Below, piece by piece: positions 1 through 9,536 of a DNA stretch of 64,000 nucleotides. The position numbers and the translations under genes were made by a program. The number at the start of each line of letters is the position of its first letter. The stretch's first letter is position 1. The notes beneath the pieces were generated by a model. That model saw nothing but the letters and a program-made list of their open reading frames with translations, was not told the DNA's origin and searched no databases. Source of the DNA: Blattamonas nauphoetae. Taxonomy: Eukaryota > Preaxostyla > Oxymonadida. Location: assembly GCA_033064195.1 (NCBI GenBank), contig JARBJD010000280.1, positions 1 through 64,000 on the forward strand. The letters are read 5' to 3'.

Positions 1-1170
1 TCGACACGTTATTCACACTCCAAACATTCGAACCAGATGTCGTTCCAGTTCCACAGATCACCACATGAGTGATTCGTTGAGTGTTCAGAAACTTGCGAAC
101 GAGGAGAATGACGGCGAGAAGAAACGAACAGCAATCGAAGAAGTGGTATCCTCATTCCCCAAAACAATTGAGGCATCAGCTTAGACACAGGCGTGGGTGG
201 AGATGGAGGAACCATCCTCGGTCCGAGTTCTCGCAAAGTGGAGTACGTCGGCTAATCACATTGACTGTGACGTGCATGTTGTGATGGCTGCTGTTCCAGT
301 GAGGATGAACTGTGTCTGACAGAGTGCGATATGGAGAGGACGCCAAAAGTTGTATCGGAGGTTGTTGAGCAGGATGTGTATGTGCAGGCGGTGACTGTCA
401 CATCAAAAATAGGCCTGAAGCTGACATTTTGACAGACTTCCATGACATCGAGTGTGAGATGAGGAGTGATGAGTAGTCGAAGGCGGAGATGAAAATCCAT
501 TATCCAGATTGTCCGCTTGAACATTGACAGATTGAATCGAATTTTGAGTCGGTGACAAGACTTGAAGGTGGGAATTTGGATGGACACGAAATCGAGATCC
601 CTCTGCCGTCATGTGTGGAGGATCACGTGGAGAACGAGCATTCTCTGATGATGGGATGATGTTGACGAGGCTGGACGGGAGGGCAGAGTTCCGACAGACG
701 CGGATGACAGGGTCGATGGAAGAACGACGATCAGTTTGGAGGATGCCAGATCATCCATACACATTGATGTTCGTGGCAGCAAAGAGGTCAGTTATGAGGC
801 TGTGAGTCCGCTGGGTTCCAGGAACAGCGCTGCCAAATCTTCTGTTCTGTTCATCTGTTTGGTGAGTGTGATTGTGGTGAATCCAGAAGGGATTGTGGGG
901 TGTGTGTGAGTTGGACACGACGCGCTTGGTTGAGCAAACTCCCCAAATTGATTGTCGTCTTCCGACGCAACAGTGAAACTGTCACGTGACAACAAGAATG
1001 TTCCCTCTGTCTCATACCCTCCCTTTTCACCCACTCCTTCTCTTCTTCTTCCCCATCTGACCTGGCGGAAGAAAGATTCTCCTCTCCCCTTCACACGCAG
1101 CCACAATCTGCTGATCTTTCTCCAACACACTCCCAACACTCGACAGGCTCGCGAAACTTGATGCACAACA
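1..1170. other. Unassigned region, short protein-like stretches only
   Basis: I cannot support a gene here. On the plus strand a short open stretch begins with MSDSLSVQKLANEEN at position 68 and ends at 187, and another near 320-420 reads plausibly (ending VTSKIGLKLTF), but they do not join through convincing GT...AG introns. From about 1000 the plus strand becomes strongly pyrimidine-rich (CTTCTTC runs), the mirror image of a Glu/Arg-rich coding strand on the minus side. This may be the remains of one or two host genes cut by the window edge. Confidence 0.3.
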
Positions 1171-1172
1171 TT

Positions 1173-2125
1173 TCAAGCTGACAGTGTCGCCTGCATCGTC
1201 TGGCATTGTCCAACCTTCCACAGAAGAGACAATAGTGAGTGTGGACATTGTGAGCTCGTCCTCTCTTCTTCCTCCCTCTTCGCCAATCCTCCTGTTTCCG
1301 CTTCTTCTTCACCAGGAATGTCCCATTCGTTCTTTGCTCCTCTTCTTCGCTCTTCTTCCAGTGCATTTTTAGGCTTCGAGTTGTTGTTTTGCTCGTTCAA
1401 CCGTTTAGATTCTTGTTTCAGCCATTCGTTCTCTTCACTTGTTTGATACTCCTCCAGCGAGTCGTTCTCATCTTCATCCCTCCTTCCTCTCATCACTTCC
1501 TCCTCCAACACTCACAACACCCCAACCATCCCTTCCACCACTCTCCCCTCTCTACTCCCATCCTCACCACTCTCTTCATCTTCTTCTCACACCATTTTCG
1601 AGTTCATGGACGTGGTCTTGGAGTGTACAGACTACAATTGTCCAATCTGAGCTCTGTCGACTCTTTCATTCCTTACAAGCCTGTTCTTCTTCTCTCTCCC
1701 ATCTCCTTCATTCCACTCGACCTTCCGCTCATCAGCATCTCGTCGTTGAGTGGAAGGATGGAGAAGAGGAGGTTGGTTGCAGATGGAAGAGGAAATAGAG
1801 AAATGGGGGACGAGGTGGAGGAAGTGGACGAGACCCAATTCTGAAATCTTCGTGGAAAGCTGATCAAGAAGATTGATTGTTCAGGCGAGGCTGGAGACAC
1901 AGGTTGTGATCTGGTCGAGTGAGATGTCGGGATGGTACGAGGAATGGAGAACATGAGTTGGTTGTTGACCGGAGGAGAGACGAGTGAAGACGACGAATGA
2001 TATGAACGAAGCTGTGAGAAGCACGACAATTAGTGTGTTGGTTCTTCTTTCAGCTCGTCGTCGAGTTGGAGTGATGGCGGAAGGGTCGGTTCGGGATGAT
2101 CGAGCTTATGATCGTTAGCTTCCAT
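1173..2125 (-). CDS. Possible charged coiled-coil host gene, several exons
   Basis: The minus strand from 1511 down to 1173 is open for 112 codons and is rich in Glu, Lys and Arg, with coiled-coil-like spacing (for example KQESKRLNEQNN and LEEERRRGAKNEW). About 0.6 kb upstream on the same strand, a good initiator at 2125 opens a 31-codon stretch beginning MEANDHKLDHPEP and ending at 2030. These could be first and later exons of one gene, but I could not fix the splice sites between them. No family is recognised. The exon ends at 1173 and 2030 are open-frame limits, not defined splice sites. Confidence 0.3.
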
Positions 2126-3764
2126 TGTCTCACCAACAGAGAGAATTAAAACGTTCAAAGGGTGTCGTCCTTGAAGCAAGGGCAGCGAGAGGGGGATGAA
2201 GAGAGGGCGACTTCAGTCTTTCCACTGTGGGGCGGTAGTCAATGAACATTTGTGTCGACTTAGCGTGGAATTCGTGTTCTGAGGGAATTTTCGAGCCCAG
2301 AGTGGAAAGTATACGATAGACGGGTGAAGGAAAAGGGAGAGATCTCTATTGGGTAATGAAGAGACCACGGAGGGTGATCAAGGTGGTCGATGTGATGTGA
2401 GGGTGAAAGCCTGGCGGAACAATCCCAAAAGAAGAAGTAGATGGGTTGTGGAACGTGGGGAGGTCGGAAAGTTTGGGAGAGGCTTCGATATATTAAAATT
2501 TTGTGCTGACATCAACAAAATCAGTGCAGAACTTGTTGAGCATCAATATCCGCGTAGAGAAGAGAAATATGTATGCCATCTTCTGCAGATAACTTTCTTT
2601 CGTTTCAAATGTGTCCGGATTGTCTGTAGTATGCAAATCTTTCGCAATAAGTGTTAAATTTTGGCGTGTTCTGAGATTGACTGCAGCAGCTACTGAAGGC
2701 GGGGAGAGCTTCGAAGGAAAATGAAAATGTGAACATTAGTGGCAGTTTTCAGTCGTTTGGAGAGGGATGAGAGGTGCAGAGCTCATTAAACGCGCGTCGG
2801 ACTGGCCGAGAATGTCAACGTACCTGCCTTCCCAGCTGACGAACAGGACGCAATGAGTGTCATCAAAACCAAGATTGTCGCACTCAATGTAGATTGAACA
2901 ATGAGCTTTTCCTTCAACAGGCAGGAGTGGCGGAGTTTGGCGTGTTTGGGGTATCATTCTTCTCTTCACCACCAGCTCCACCGAGATGCTCAGTTTCAAC
3001 AAAGGAGTGGAAACTCTTCGGATGTTCGAGCATTCCTAAGAAGCTTTATTAGAGCAGTACTTTCGGCGAAGAACAGAGAAGATGTGAGTGTTTGGACAGA
3101 TCCAGTATCAAAATTAGGAAGAAGTGACGATTCATTTGCAGAAACACCATTTGCCGATGGATTGTTGGAATGTCCACTTTTTGGAGAGATGGGCGTGGAA
3201 TTGCAGTCGACCATGTTTACTTCTGAGTTTGTTGAATTCGTGATATAAGCTGTTAAAATATGTCAATTCCACTTCATTGAGCACGTTTATCTTTTGTTGG
3301 TAGGTTTTTTGGAGCTGAATTGCTTCTGAAGCCACCATCTTCGATGTGGATGACTGATGGTGAATGAAGATGCATTGCTCCTCCACCAACAGTTGTAGTA
3401 TTACGATTGAAGTAACAACGATATAAGTACGCAAGATCGCGATCAAGATCGATTCAAGCTCTGTTGGGAGCTGAACTGGAAATGATGATGGAATCGAAGA
3501 CAGTTAGTACTTCTAATTCACGGAAATTAACAAGCGCTTCGCATCCAGGTGTTGATTGCTGTTGTATGGTGCATCCTGAACTATCGAAGAGTCTCAATAA
3601 GTTGATTGGAGAGAAGAGGTGAGTTTAAGAGAGAGTGGGATGATCCGATTCAAAAAAAGGCAAATTCAATCCAATTGTCGAACATTACTCATCCGATCAT
3701 GAATACTGCTATAATTTCACAAAAATGTGTATGATCATGTCAGAAAAATCCATTGAAGAAAAAA
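2126..3764. other. Unassigned intergenic region
   Basis: Only short open frames occur, on both strands (2349-2657 plus, 2901-3248 plus, 3132-3446 minus). None has a recognisable motif or a consistent exon structure. The stretch 2901-3248 has mildly protein-like composition but its start is not convincing. I see no repeat or RNA gene here. This is probably the host flank of the Polinton. Confidence 0.35.
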
Positions 3765-3838
3765 GTTGACGATCCCGGGATTCGAACCTGGGTCCCAACA
3801 GCGGAAGTCTCTGAATCTACCAACTCGTCTATTTGTAC
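3765..3838 (-). tRNA. tRNA-like relic with Pol III A and B boxes
   Basis: On the minus strand the sequence has a B box and T-arm (GGTTCGAATCCCGGG) and an A-box-like D-arm (TAGACGAGTTGGTAGA). The spacing between them suits a tRNA, and a loop containing TTC suggests a Glu-type anticodon. The acceptor arms do not pair, the anticodon stem has only about three pairs, and the T-stem has one A-C mismatch. It is therefore better read as a tRNA pseudogene or a tRNA-derived repeat head than as a working tRNA. It lies about 65 bp outside the 19-bp repeat at the left side of the Polinton. Confidence 0.4.
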
Positions 3839-3903
3839 AATTTTTTTTGATCAAACATCCACACTGATATGGTTTAAAAAAACCAACTTTTTTTGCAGAT
3901 TTC

Positions 3904-4036
3904 CAACGGTCATTCAGAAAACCAACGGTCGTTCAGAAAACCAACGGTCGTTCAGAAAACCAACGGTCGTTCAGAAAACCAACGGTCGTTCAGAAAACCA
4001 ACTGCAGCTTAGAATACCAACGGTACTCGAGAAAAC
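3904..4036. repeat. Tandem repeat, 19-bp unit, about seven copies
   Basis: Five almost identical copies of CAACGGTCGTTCAGAAAAC run head to tail from 3904 to 3998 (the first copy has one change). Two degenerate copies follow to 4036. There are no unique spacers, so this is not a CRISPR array. The repeat lies at the left edge of the Polinton coding block, and the last codons of the small minus-strand gene at 3971-4228 run into it. Confidence 0.9.
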
Positions 4037-4228
4037 CAACTTTAAATTGAGATGGCCTTCTGCGTGGATTTGTTGATCCGACTTCACATCTGGAATCATC
4101 TCAACACCCGTCTGTGCAACCTTCGAAATAAGTGGTCCAACGAAGGGAATGAGATTCAGAAATGGAGCTCCAACTCTGAGTATGTTTTTACCAACTGCTG
4201 CTAATTTGGATAACCAACCTGGTGCCAT
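3971..4228 (-). CDS. Small hydrophobic Polinton protein, MAPG type
   Basis: An 85-residue frame starts MAPGWLSKLAAVGKN, has a hydrophobic glycine-rich middle (GAPFLNLIPFVGPLIS) and ends in the 19-bp repeat. I chose this start over the longer upstream frame because MAPG is shared with the next gene and lies just after a T-rich block. Size and composition resemble small membrane-active minor virion proteins known from adenovirus-like and Polinton lineages (pVI or PX-like); that assignment is inference. The repeat-encoded tail is unusual. Confidence 0.5.
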   Translation of the reverse strand: MAPGWLSKLAAVGKNILRVGAPFLNLIPFVGPLISKVAQTGVEMIPDVKSDQQIHAEGHLNLKLVFSSTVGILSCSWFSERPLVF

Positions 4229-4265
4229 TTTAGGAAAATAAAAATATTCGAATACTAGTGAATGT

Positions 4266-4574
4266 TTATCCTTTGAATTGAATTTTGGAATTTGACGAGA
4301 GTGGCATATCATCATTTGAGAATCGTCCATTTCGTGGAGGTTCGTACTCAATCATCTGTGGTTTTTGTTGACGATTGATCACCTTATTTTGTTGATAAAC
4401 GTCCATCATTCCTCCTAATCCATTGAGTATTCCACCCGCGGTTTGTCCGAATTTACTGTTCGTTTGAGAGAGCAATCCACCACCGACTTGAAGTAATGTT
4501 GGAGCTAGAGGTTTGATGAATTGAAAGAATTGCTTGCCAATATTTTTGAGTTTGTTGAAACTTCCTGGTGCCAT
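4266..4574 (-). CDS. Small Polinton virion-type protein, MAPG paralogue
   Basis: The 102-residue frame begins MAPGSFNKLKNIGKQF. It has an amphipathic N-terminal third, a Gly/Gln-rich middle (GGGLLSQTNSKFGQTAGG) and a polar tail. The shared MAPG start and lysine/glycine pattern suggest that it and the downstream 85-residue gene are old duplicates. The start is fixed by TAAATG overlapping the initiator, with a T-rich block just upstream. A minor capsid or membrane-lytic role is plausible from size, position and composition only. Confidence 0.55.
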   Translation of the reverse strand: MAPGSFNKLKNIGKQFFQFIKPLAPTLLQVGGGLLSQTNSKFGQTAGGILNGLGGMMDVYQQNKVINRQQKPQMIEYEPPRNGRFSNDDMPLSSNSKIQFKG

Positions 4575-4597
4575 TTATGTAAAAATAAAAAATACAA
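4575..4597 (-). promoter_or_regulatory. T-rich block plus TAAATG before the 102-residue gene
   Basis: Read on the minus strand, a TTTTTTATTTTTA block is followed by CATAA and the ATG, giving TAAATG at the start. The same arrangement recurs before other genes of this element. Confidence 0.6.
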
Positions 4598-4610
4598 TTC
4601 ATTTATAATT

Positions 4611-5201
4611 TTAGCGGGGAATCGCTTTCGTCAGAGAAATGCCAAAATTGAGAATTGTGTTGTATGCTTCATTGTAGGCAATACTCATATCTTTTCCACC
4701 AACGAGGATCTTGAATATTGTTCGAAAGATTGGGAGTTTATTCAGACAGAGGCACTTGTCAGATAAATCATCCAATTCGATCACCACATCATTGATCCCA
4801 GTGAGTGTCGCAATAAGTGCACATAAATCACTTTGGTTTGTGATCAGTTTCTTCGAAGGTTCAATGAGATTATTCAGTAGTTTCTTTTCACATGCGAATG
4901 CATTCTTGTAGACGAGCAATAGCTGATCTTTGAATGCTGAAATGTTCGATGTATATTCTCGCAGTGGGATTGAACGGCTATGAATTGGAGCTGATGGATA
5001 TGTCTCCAGTGGTGGATCATAAGCACCTCGTTCAGTAGTTACCACAGGTTCAGAGCACACTCTTTCCATCTCCATCTTCGATCCTCTATTGTCTACACCA
5101 GCTTTGCTCCTATCCTCGATGATAACATTGTTGGTGATTGATGTTGGTACTGAAGAAGAACTTGTGTGTTTTGTAAATTGACAACTTAGAATTGGTTGCA
5201 T
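4611..5201 (-). CDS. Polinton hypothetical protein, 196 residues
   Basis: The frame is open from an ATG at 5201 (MQPILSCQFTKHTSSSS). Its N-terminal half is Ser/Thr-rich, low complexity and probably disordered. The C-terminal half looks helical (YKNAFACEKKLLNNLIEPSK; DDLSDKCLCLNKLPIFRTI). No motif is recognised. It sits between the two small MAPG genes and the 320-residue gene, the usual place for virion or accessory genes in Polintons. A T-rich block precedes the start, but without a clean TAAATG. Confidence 0.5.
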   Translation of the reverse strand: MQPILSCQFTKHTSSSSVPTSITNNVIIEDRSKAGVDNRGSKMEMERVCSEPVVTTERGAYDPPLETYPSAPIHSRSIPLREYTSNISAFKDQLLLVYKNAFACEKKLLNNLIEPSKKLITNQSDLCALIATLTGINDVVIELDDLSDKCLCLNKLPIFRTIFKILVGGKDMSIAYNEAYNTILNFGISLTKAIPR

Positions 5202-5244
5202 CACTTTCTATAAAAATAAAAAATATATATTAATGTTTTTAAAT

Positions 5245-6207
5245 TCACGTTTCTGCTCGATCGATAGCTCCCATTCCAGAACTGTCCAACTGTGCGAATC
5301 GATAATATCCAGGCATTTCAGATTGGAATCCACTGATATCATCATCTGTGACTGTTTTGAATGCTTTGGCTTTCAGTTTATTAACTTCTGTTGATATGTG
5401 AGTTGAATAGCGAGTACCGTATTCCGATAAATACGTTGTATCTTGAGAGATCATTTGGAGAAACACTGGATAAATCTGATCCTTGAAGGCTTTCTTTTGT
5501 TTCATACTGGGATTGTAGTCCTGAACATGATCATGAAGCCATTGATCCCACATCAGTGATGCAATCTGTGATTGAATTGAATTGAACACCATATTGTCTA
5601 ACACATTCTTGCTGGGATCAGCTGGATTGCTTCGATTTGCACGAGTTATTCCCAATGTGTCTGTCATGTGTTCACCAACAGCTCTCTTCATTATTGCATA
5701 TGGTTGTTGAGATCGTTTGGTCTTCATCTCTTCATAGCTGATGTCTCGATAATTGGTTGGTAAATCGTATGTTCCATTCTTGAGGAAATTCCTATGCACC
5801 GCTTTGATTTTCCTTCCATGGTTTTGATTAAACGATGTATAGGATGTCTGTCTTCGCCTATCTGGAGTTGGATTCATCGCATAGTATGTCTCTTTGACTG
5901 GTCTACTGTTGTATGGAGTTAGCATGGCACCATTGACTGCAATCAGATCTCCAGTATCATTATCGTAGACCATCACATCAGGAACTTGTCCATATTGTTC
6001 TACTTTCGCAGTCCAATTTCGTCCAGTTCTCGTAATATACTCACGAGCTGATGGAAGACTACACAGAGCATCATTGCGTCTGGTTTGAATATCATCGTCA
6101 GCAAAGATTCGTTTCAAAGCTGCTTGAGTCTCTGCTGCGTATCTCATTCTTGGTTTCTTCGCTTGTGCTTTTCTTTGTGGTTGAATGAACACTATCTTTT
6201 GTGACAT
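5245..6207 (-). CDS. Polinton hypothetical protein, 320 residues, possible structural protein
   Basis: The frame begins MSQKIVFIQPQRKAQAKKPR, a basic N-terminus, and continues as a mixed, well-folded-looking protein rich in Tyr, Asn and Arg. It is the largest unassigned gene of the element and is divergent from the ATPase. I do not recognise a fold. It is shorter than usual double-jelly-roll major capsid proteins (typically over 500 residues), so it could be a minor capsid or penton-like protein, or unrelated. Confidence 0.55.
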   Translation of the reverse strand: MSQKIVFIQPQRKAQAKKPRMRYAAETQAALKRIFADDDIQTRRNDALCSLPSAREYITRTGRNWTAKVEQYGQVPDVMVYDNDTGDLIAVNGAMLTPYNSRPVKETYYAMNPTPDRRRQTSYTSFNQNHGRKIKAVHRNFLKNGTYDLPTNYRDISYEEMKTKRSQQPYAIMKRAVGEHMTDTLGITRANRSNPADPSKNVLDNMVFNSIQSQIASLMWDQWLHDHVQDYNPSMKQKKAFKDQIYPVFLQMISQDTTYLSEYGTRYSTHISTEVNKLKAKAFKTVTDDDISGFQSEMPGYYRFAQLDSSGMGAIDRAET

Positions 6208-6268
6208 TGTTTGTTTTCATACAAAATAAAAAAACCAAAAGTATATTTTAATTAGAGTTAAATCACAA
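6208..6268. promoter_or_regulatory. Divergent promoter region between the 320-residue gene and the ATPase
   Basis: This AT-rich 60-bp gap separates the only head-to-head gene pair of the element. On the minus side it carries a TTTTTTTATTTTG block; on the plus side it reads TATTTTAATTAGAG and then TTAAATCACAAATG. It probably drives both genes. Neither start has the exact TAAATG overlap seen elsewhere. Confidence 0.45.
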
Positions 6269-7153
6269 ATGAAGAAATCTCCAGTAATAACAATGTCAAC
6301 ATTGTTCCGGAGGGCAGAACCCTCTTCGCTTACAGCATATGTGAATGCAAAACTGAGTGAAGCATCAAATAGGAATGTTTCTCATGAAGTGCAATCACAA
6401 ATACATCCAGACTTAAATTTCAATCGCAACAGTGTCAATGTCCTTGTTGGAAACAGAGGAAGTGGCAAAACATTTAATGCTCTTCGAGAGGTTGCCAAGC
6501 TCCAGAATGTTCAAGTCAGAAATGAACTGTTTCACTTGTTCGTCTTCGTCACTGATAAGAACATTGATCCAACATTCGATAAATTCAAACCAATACTGAA
6601 CGTTCCTTTTGTCAAAGTCAAATATGATGATGCACTTCCATTTCTGTTGGAACTATCTGAATCGAAAGCTGCTTATGAAGAGATCATAGACAACCAGTGG
6701 CAGGACAGAATTACTGATGAATGCAGAGAGAATCTCCTTGACTCACTTTACATTGATGACTTCTCAGTTAAGAATCTCCAAACGATTATCCTCCTTGATG
6801 ACTGTCGTCGAATCCTTGGTGAACGAAGAACATCCAAAAATAGAATGACAATGATGGACTTGTTATTGGAGAATCGACAACCAAAATTCACATTCTTTCT
6901 GACAATGCACGAGCTCTTCAGTTTATCAGCAGACATGAAGTCAAACATTGATTCAATGTGGATTTTTGGAGGCTTCAACAAAGAACGAATCAGTCGAGTA
7001 TATCCTCAGTTGAACTCACCAATTGATATTCAACATTTCTGGAATGTCTATCAACGAAAACAAAAGTGTGAAGCAATCATTCTTCGATACAATACTGATG
7101 GAGTTACACTGAATGAGATCAATAAAGACGGATTAATCAGAAGTGTCCGTTAA
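6269..7153 (+). CDS. Polinton packaging ATPase (FtsK/HerA superfamily, A32-like)
   Basis: The 294-residue protein has a Walker A motif VGNRGSGKT near residue 63 and a Walker B-type strand TIILLDDCRRILG near residue 172. It also has a sensor-like FFLTMHEL segment near residue 205. Length and motif order match the genome-packaging ATPases of Polintons, virophages and nucleocytoplasmic large DNA viruses. It is the only plus-strand gene of the element, divergent from the 320-residue gene, and overlaps the tail of the next gene by 21 bp. A second possible start (MSTLFRRAE) lies 24 nt further in and may be the real one. Confidence 0.85.
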   Translation: MKKSPVITMSTLFRRAEPSSLTAYVNAKLSEASNRNVSHEVQSQIHPDLNFNRNSVNVLVGNRGSGKTFNALREVAKLQNVQVRNELFHLFVFVTDKNIDPTFDKFKPILNVPFVKVKYDDALPFLLELSESKAAYEEIIDNQWQDRITDECRENLLDSLYIDDFSVKNLQTIILLDDCRRILGERRTSKNRMTMMDLLLENRQPKFTFFLTMHELFSLSADMKSNIDSMWIFGGFNKERISRVYPQLNSPIDIQHFWNVYQRKQKCEAIILRYNTDGVTLNEINKDGLIRSVR

Positions 7154-7492
7154 CTCTTGAAGAAGGTTGCTGATGGTCTCGTCAAGACTTCGAAGCCTCA
7201 TACTGAGAGTATCTGTCAGCGTCCGAATTGATTCTTCAATGTCTGATAATCTTTGATCAATCGATAGTGAATTAGGAGGAGTGGAAGCATCAACATATCG
7301 TTTCCTCAGTGCAATCTCACCTCTTATTTTTGTGATTCTGTATCCATCGATTTGAATCATCCTATTCAGTTTCTGTGTTGTGTACTCATTCAGTTCTTTT
7401 CTATTCTTCTCCAAGTATCTCTGAAAGTCGTGGATGTTTGTGAACTCTTTCTGCTCAGGATCAAACGGTTCTAATATTTTCAGTGATGTCAT
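7133..7492 (-). CDS. Small coiled-coil Polinton protein
   Basis: The 119-residue frame begins MTSLKILEPFDPEQKEF. Its C-terminal half has heptad-like spacing (DQRLSDIEESIRTLTDTL; SLDETISNLLQELTD), so a short coiled coil is likely. TAAATG overlaps the start and a T-rich block lies just upstream. It converges with the ATPase gene, and the two tails overlap. Function unknown. Confidence 0.5.
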   Translation of the reverse strand: MTSLKILEPFDPEQKEFTNIHDFQRYLEKNRKELNEYTTQKLNRMIQIDGYRITKIRGEIALRKRYVDASTPPNSLSIDQRLSDIEESIRTLTDTLSMRLRSLDETISNLLQELTDTSD

Positions 7493-7515
7493 TTAAGTGA
7501 AATAAAAATATTTGA
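7493..7515 (-). promoter_or_regulatory. T-rich block plus TAAATG before the coiled-coil gene
   Basis: On the minus strand AAATATTTTTATTTC is followed by ACTTAAATG, where the ATG is the initiator of the 119-residue gene. Confidence 0.6.
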
Positions 7516-7591
7516 AACATTATTGAAAACGAACAAAGTTCTCAGATCGAAGATCGCACTACGCCAAATTAAAGCGAACGAAGTTCTGAGG

Positions 7592-9513
7592 TCAGAGAAG
7601 ACCGAATTCAGCAATGAACTCTGGAGTTAAGTCGTCAATAGAGTCTGCATGGAACTTGGTGTGTTGGATTGGAACGTACACCACTTTTGACAAACATGTG
7701 AGTCCATTCAGTAGAGTAGCTACGACATTACCGTGTTTGTATTCGATGAATTTCCCCACGAATTGAAACTGTCTACGCTTCTTCTGAAACTTGGCAACAG
7801 TCTTGTCCAGATCAAGGTGGATCAACAGAATGTTTCCTGGTTTGTATTTCCATAACATCTGTGTTGTCTGTTGCTTTTGGATGTTCTTTAATTGTTCTTC
7901 ACAACTGGAGATGTACAGTGCTTCGATTTCTCTATTGTTTTGAGCTTGCTCTGGTGTGAACTTGTTCCAGTACGCCCGATGTGGAGTCATGTTGTAGAAT
8001 TCAACCATCTGATTCATCAATGAATGATTTGCCATTTGTGTTGCATTGTCTTGGAATCCATCTCTGATTGTTCTAATCACTCGATCGACAATTCTGTTGT
8101 GATTAGTGAATGGCGAACTTGTGAAATATGTGCTGACATTCTGATCCTTGAAAAACTCTGATGCTTCTCCACTTGTCCATGCTGCTTCACCATCTCCTCG
8201 AATGTTGTTGACATGAACTCCACGATGATTTATCAGATCATTGATTGCAGTCTTGACTTTGCTCCATGATTTATCCAGAACAGGAATGACAACCAGGTAT
8301 TTGGTGTTGATGTTAATTGCGAAGAGGTATATCTGCAACACTGTTTTCGACGTTGGTGATTGGATAAAGACAAGATCAATTTCCCATGATCAGAACTTGG
8401 GAGAAAAGTATGGTCGATCACAATTCTGTGGAACCTTTCTGTCAGATGTCTTCTGTGGATCACCTGTTCTTGCTTTGGACATGAACTGCATCTTTGATCG
8501 AAATGGATACACAATTTTTTCCGTTGTTTTAGGATCATTGGTGGATCAATTCTCATTCTGTCACTTCCTTTCTCTCTCTGAATTTTCCTGGGATGTGCAG
8601 CACTCCATCTGTGATCAAATTCCTCATACCAATCCTGAAATGATCTTCCTCCGAATGGGATTTGTTTTGTGTGAGTCAGAATGAAGTCAAGATCTTCGTT
8701 CGCAATCTTTCTGTTTATCGAGGCTCGAACGAATGTGTCTCTGTTCATTTTATTTGCATCCAGAATGTGTGATGTAATAAAGTGTTCCATCTGCTTTTGA
8801 TTTTTCATTATTGAGTTCTCAGCTTTGATCTGTTCATCTTCTGAATCGTTTCTCTGTTGATGATCAAACAATCCTTTCATTTGTGCCAACTTATTGAGCA
8901 CTTGCTGTGTCGTCGGTTCGTAGTGTCTGATCTCTCTCACAGGGTGTTTGAATGGAGTTGTTCTGATTGACATTGGTGGATTGGGAATTATGTCATCATC
9001 GTCCTCCTCTTCAAATTTCCTCTCCTTCATTGGATATTCATATTCAAACCCCATTGATTTCAAGTTTCTCATCTGTCCAGGAAGAACTAGGTCTTCAGGT
9101 GATTGAATTGCTATTGGTCTTTGCACTGGAATTGGTATTGGTCTTGCCTCTGCAGGCCTTCGAATCCGTGGTGAAGAATTCACTCCCTGATTCACCTCGT
9201 GATGATAAAATTGATATGCTTCGAATGCAAGTTTAGCAGTGCTATCCCGAATACGAACTCCTAGGAAGTTGCTTACAAATTGTTGAACTACTCTTCTTCC
9301 ATCAGGTAGTGATAATTCAGGAGATAAACCTCCATTGAACCAATCCTCGAAGTATGTTTCATCATTTCCATCAAAAGGTCCATTAGAATCAGCGCCATGA
9401 TAGACAGGTAAAACGTTAGTTAAAGTCCATTTCTTTTCGACTATTTCGTTTTTGGAATGCTGTGTGCACCGAAGAAGTCTATTCACTAAAGTATTAATCT
9501 GTCGTGTATTCAT
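7592..9513 (-). pseudogene. Polinton integrase region (rve superfamily) with upstream domain; broken
   Basis: The downstream part encodes an rve-type integrase core. Recognisable are the stretch around VLDKSWSKVKTAINDLI, the conserved GDGEAAW region, YFTSSPFTNHNRIVDRVIRT, and a C-terminal chromodomain-like beta region (YKPGNILLIHLDL; FQFVGKFIEYKHG). The upstream part starts MNTRQINTLVNRLLRCTQ. It carries an acidic linker and a basic region that may be the N-terminal zinc-binding or DNA-binding portion of the integrase, or a separate small gene. The region is broken as a fossil. TAAATG overlaps the upstream start at 9513. Confidence 0.75.
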
Positions 9514-9536
9514 TTATACAAAAATAAAGTTTGTGT
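9514..9536 (-). promoter_or_regulatory. T-rich block plus TAAATG before the integrase region
   Basis: On the minus strand ACTTTATTTTTGTA is followed by TAAATG at the start codon at 9513. Confidence 0.6.

Noticed and set aside
3765-3838. Functional tRNA-Glu gene
   Set aside because: The T-arm and boxes are good, but the acceptor stem does not pair and the anticodon stem is too short.
3904-4036. CRISPR-like array
   Set aside because: The units are contiguous 19-bp repeats with no spacers, in a eukaryotic context.
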